Shown: positions 14,352 through 16,628 of the stretch, piece by piece | Layout of the letters: each line of letters starts with the position of its first letter | How positions within the stretch are numbered: position 1 is the first letter of the stretch | DNA from: JAGMDK01 sp023128695 | GTDB taxonomy: Bacteria; Planctomycetota; Phycisphaerae; UBA1845; Fen-1342 | Reading direction: 5' to 3' | NCBI GenBank assembly: GCA_030628805.1 | Contig: DAOVQG010000066.1 | Coordinates: 1-16,628, forward strand | Length of the DNA: 16,628 bases | Translations under genes and position numbers: made by a program | Notes under the pieces: generated by a model | Databases searched by the model: none | Told to the model about the DNA's origin: nothing | Seen by the model: only the letters and a program-made list of their open reading frames with translations

Positions 14352-16496
14352 ATGAATCATCAATCAAGCCCCCCCAGATTCAGGATTGGCCAACGACGTT
14401 TCGTCTGGCTGTTCGCCTTGGCGTTGCTCACCCTCGCACCAACAGAGATCGTAGCAGCTTCCGAGAACAAACCGACGCCTAAATCCGACGATACTACGGT
14501 CGTTTATGAAGTGAACAGGAGAGTTTCGGATTTCCCCGAGGAAGAGGACTTCTCAACACCCGAATCGGCCTACGCGGCAATCAACCGCGTCATGGCGGCG
14601 GGCGGGAGTGATGCCGATTGGGACCGCGTCTCGGGCAGAAAGCCCCGAGGAGAGCAGAACGACAGATACTATGCGAAGAGGCAGGTGTCACCCGAGGTGA
14701 CCAAGATGTGGAACGAGGCGCTCATTCGGGAGGTAAATGTTTACCTTGGCAAGATCGCGCGAGTGTTTGCAGAGGTGAGAACGGAATCGGGAGAAGTGAA
14801 ATATGACCAGAGATCCATCGTTTTCAAGAATGGCTTTTGGTTCAACCAAGGTCAAGACGGATTGGTGGACAGCCTTGAACAGGCGAGAGCGATCTTTGAT
14901 ATGAAAAAGGGGATACTTTATCCCATCGAGAAGTCGATCCGTCCCAAAGTCCAAGACCCGGCGGCACACCTGGCGACCTTTGTGAAGTTTCTTCATGAAA
15001 AAGGTAAAGAACCCAAGACATTTGTTCTGGAGGCCCTCGCTCAACACGAAGTGGTCCTAATGGGGGAGATCCACCACCGGCCGCGCTACTGGGCCTTCAA
15101 TTCCTCACTCATCGAAGACCCGAGATTTGCTGATACTGTGGGCGTGATCTATCTGGAGTTGCCGATGAACGACCAGCCGTTGATCGACAAGTTCTTGGCC
15201 TCCGAAGAATTGGATACAGGGCCTGTTATCGACACCTTGCGGGACATTTTTTGCATGGGCTGGCCTGATAAGCCGATGCTCGACTTCTTTGTGAAGGTGT
15301 GGGAGGTCAATCAGACTCTGCCGTCCCAAAAACAATTGCGAATCGTCCTTGTCGATATGCAGAGGCCCTGGGGGAAAATCACACGCAGGGAGGACTGGCG
15401 TCAGTATAACGTGGATCGCGACAAGTTAATGGCTGAGAATATCGTTCAGGACCTCCGTGAGCATTCTCAAGAAAAGCGAAACGCCCTGTTTATCGTTGGC
15501 TGCGGTCATGCCCATCTGCGACTGACCTATGGCGACAAAAGAACCACAGCGCCGAGCAGCGGCTCATATTTGTGCGAAGAACTCGGGCGCGAACAGGTTT
15601 ACGCCATTCTCCAACATGCACCGGTTATGGAGAACAGGGGAACAGTTCATGGGCGTGTGGCTTTGGGCTTGTTCGACTCGGCTTTCGCGTCGCTAGGCCA
15701 CAAGCCCTTGGCATTTTCGCTGGCGACAGGCCCTTTCGGAGAACAACCATGTGACTGTTTTCCTGACGAAGAGTATATAATTGGCAGATACCGAGACGGA
15801 TACAGCGCTTATCTTTATCTGTGTCCATTGGAGGACGAGATCTTTTCGCCGCTGATCCCGGGATTCTATACCGAGGAGCACATGAAAGAAATCGACCGGC
15901 GTTTCCGGTTGATGTATGGGAAGCCGTGGCATAAGAGTTACGGGCGCGAGAAGACCGATGTCGAGAATTTTGTCGCCTGGATGAGTGGCAGTAGTGGTTC
16001 TTGGGGGCAGCCCCGAGATTGGACCGGCAACCTGGGCCCGATGGATGCCTGGAAGCTCGGCGATAACTGGAAACATGAAGCCCGGAAGGAGAAACTGAAG
16101 TACGCCATCGAGCATACAGGAATCGTTGTTGAAGCGGCCAGAAGCCTGTTCGACGCCATTCGCAAGGCAGACTATGAGAATCCCGGCGACTGGCGGGATT
16201 TTCCAGACCCCCAACACGGCTACCAAACCTTCACAAATTATCCCGGGTGGATGAGCTGGATTTGCGACAACTTCAAGAAGAATCCGATCGTGTCTGTCGG
16301 ACTCGGCGATGTGAGATCGAAGCGTTTCGGGGAGGGCAAGATGATGCTACCGACTATTTCATACACGCTGACGCTAAAGAACGGCGATGTACTGCAAGGC
16401 GAATTGCCATTCGATTACGATCCGTTGTCGCAATCCTGGTTTGGAACACAGGGCTTGGACTGGCATCTGAAAAGTGAGAGGGATAAAGAAGAATAG
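14352..16496 (+). CDS. Secreted protein with ChaN/EreA/Tiki-like putative metal-dependent domain
   Basis: A 714-residue protein. A signal peptide is likely: basic residues to Arg16, a hydrophobic core FVWLFALALLTLAP, and a cleavage site near IVAAS (about residue 35). Residues about 45-190 form a domain (VNRRVSDFPEEEDFSTPESAYAAINRV) whose style I associate with planctomycete secreted proteins of unknown function. Residues about 225-410 resemble the ChaN/erythromycin-esterase/Tiki superfamily: VVLMGEIHHRPRYW with Gly238-Glu239 and His241/His242, an acidic strand VIYLELPMND (about 265-273), then LFIVGCGHAHL with His386 and His388. These paired GE-x-H and G-x-GH motifs form the metal or active site in that fold. 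The C-terminal 220 residues are unrecognised. AGGAGG at 14341-14346, 5 bases before ATG 14352, selects this start over an upstream ATG at 14328. Substrate is unknown; haem uptake or hydrolysis are only family analogies. The gene seems less GC-rich than its neighbours, which suggests acquisition. Confidence 0.72.
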   Translation: MNHQSSPPRFRIGQRRFVWLFALALLTLAPTEIVAASENKPTPKSDDTTVVYEVNRRVSDFPEEEDFSTPESAYAAINRVMAAGGSDADWDRVSGRKPRGEQNDRYYAKRQVSPEVTKMWNEALIREVNVYLGKIARVFAEVRTESGEVKYDQRSIVFKNGFWFNQGQDGLVDSLEQARAIFDMKKGILYPIEKSIRPKVQDPAAHLATFVKFLHEKGKEPKTFVLEALAQHEVVLMGEIHHRPRYWAFNSSLIEDPRFADTVGVIYLELPMNDQPLIDKFLASEELDTGPVIDTLRDIFCMGWPDKPMLDFFVKVWEVNQTLPSQKQLRIVLVDMQRPWGKITRREDWRQYNVDRDKLMAENIVQDLREHSQEKRNALFIVGCGHAHLRLTYGDKRTTAPSSGSYLCEELGREQVYAILQHAPVMENRGTVHGRVALGLFDSAFASLGHKPLAFSLATGPFGEQPCDCFPDEEYIIGRYRDGYSAYLYLCPLEDEIFSPLIPGFYTEEHMKEIDRRFRLMYGKPWHKSYGREKTDVENFVAWMSGSSGSWGQPRDWTGNLGPMDAWKLGDNWKHEARKEKLKYAIEHTGIVVEAARSLFDAIRKADYENPGDWRDFPDPQHGYQTFTNYPGWMSWICDNFKKNPIVSVGLGDVRSKRFGEGKMMLPTISYTLTLKNGDVLQGELPFDYDPLSQSWFGTQGLDWHLKSERDKEE

Positions 16497-16519
16497 ATCA
16501 AGGATTCGATGATGGATAG

Positions 16520-16539
16520 GGTGCGTCCCTTGACGCACC
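16520..16539. repeat. 8-bp stem hairpin downstream of the secreted protein gene
   Basis: GGTGCGTC (16520-16527) pairs with GACGCACC (16532-16539) around CCTT, 23 bases after the stop codon. The position suits a terminator, but there is no T-run. The sequence also looks like a common planctomycete dispersed repeat. Confidence 0.65.
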
Positions 16540-16552
16540 ATTCAAATGCGGG

Positions 16553-16616
16553 TCGGGTGCCACTGCTCTTGAGCAGTGCGTTCGCGAGGTGACGGTTCCG
16601 CCCAGAGCACTGCTGA
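16553..16616. repeat. Dispersed hairpin repeat at the right edge
   Basis: CACTGCTC (16561-16568) pairs with GAGCAGTG (16571-16578) around TT. A third related block, AGAGCACTGCTGACCC, follows at 16604-16619. Nothing coding is seen from 16497 to the end of the window. Confidence 0.6.
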
Positions 16617-16628
16617 CCCTTCGGCTGC

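Overview
The window most resembles a chromosomal segment from a member of the Planctomycetota, perhaps Phycisphaerae-like. Three things suggest this. The genes are GC-rich. There is a prepilin-type protein with a GFTLIE cleavage motif and a late H-x-DG signature, a class greatly expanded in this phylum. Intergenic space is filled with short hairpin-forming repeats of the kind that give peptides such as CGTGFQPVGRP, AGRDARPTP and GKMPVPH when mistranslated. The assignment rests on recalled gene style and repeats, not on a marker gene.

Layout. Positions 159-1661 (+) hold a prepilin-like protein and, 3 bases later, a small membrane-anchored double zinc-ribbon protein. Positions 1692-1968 are a repeat patch with a 60-bp-period double-hairpin unit, an 8-bp array and a 7-bp array. 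Positions 2001-4846 (-) form a two-gene operon, a phosphomannomutase/phosphoglucomutase followed with a 1-base overlap by an M16-type peptidase homologue whose zinc site is destroyed. A MITE-like element with terminal inverted repeats and an 11-bp direct repeat on each side lies at 4926-5077. It is followed by an unrecognised, probably TIM-barrel, protein (5092-6219, +). A second repeat patch (6223-6383) separates it from a convergent POT-family peptide transporter (6431-8530, -) with a large insert between TM9 and TM10. Divergent from the transporter is a complete bifunctional proline dehydrogenase/P5C dehydrogenase (8987-12091, +).

The right third looks like a degraded integration site. A tRNA-Gly(CCC) gene at 12249-12320 is followed by a tyrosine recombinase (12433-13503) that has lost its C-terminal catalytic half. 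Next is the start of an HU-like DNA-binding protein gene (from 13528) interrupted by two inverted arrays of 7-bp repeats, then about 500 bases of hairpins and palindromes. A secreted protein with a ChaN/EreA/Tiki-like core (14352-16496, +) follows, and more hairpin repeats run to the right edge.

Functional links. The transporter and proline catabolic enzyme share a divergent intergenic region and could together serve peptide/proline use (inference). The mutase and M16 homologue are probably translationally coupled. I see no defence system, CRISPR array or rRNA. The most unusual signals are the repeated use of 7-bp-period arrays with unrelated unit sequences, the MITE with an apparent target duplication, the inactive M16 homologue, the Cys-rich extension on the mutase, and the PepT-like insert in a bacterial POT transporter.
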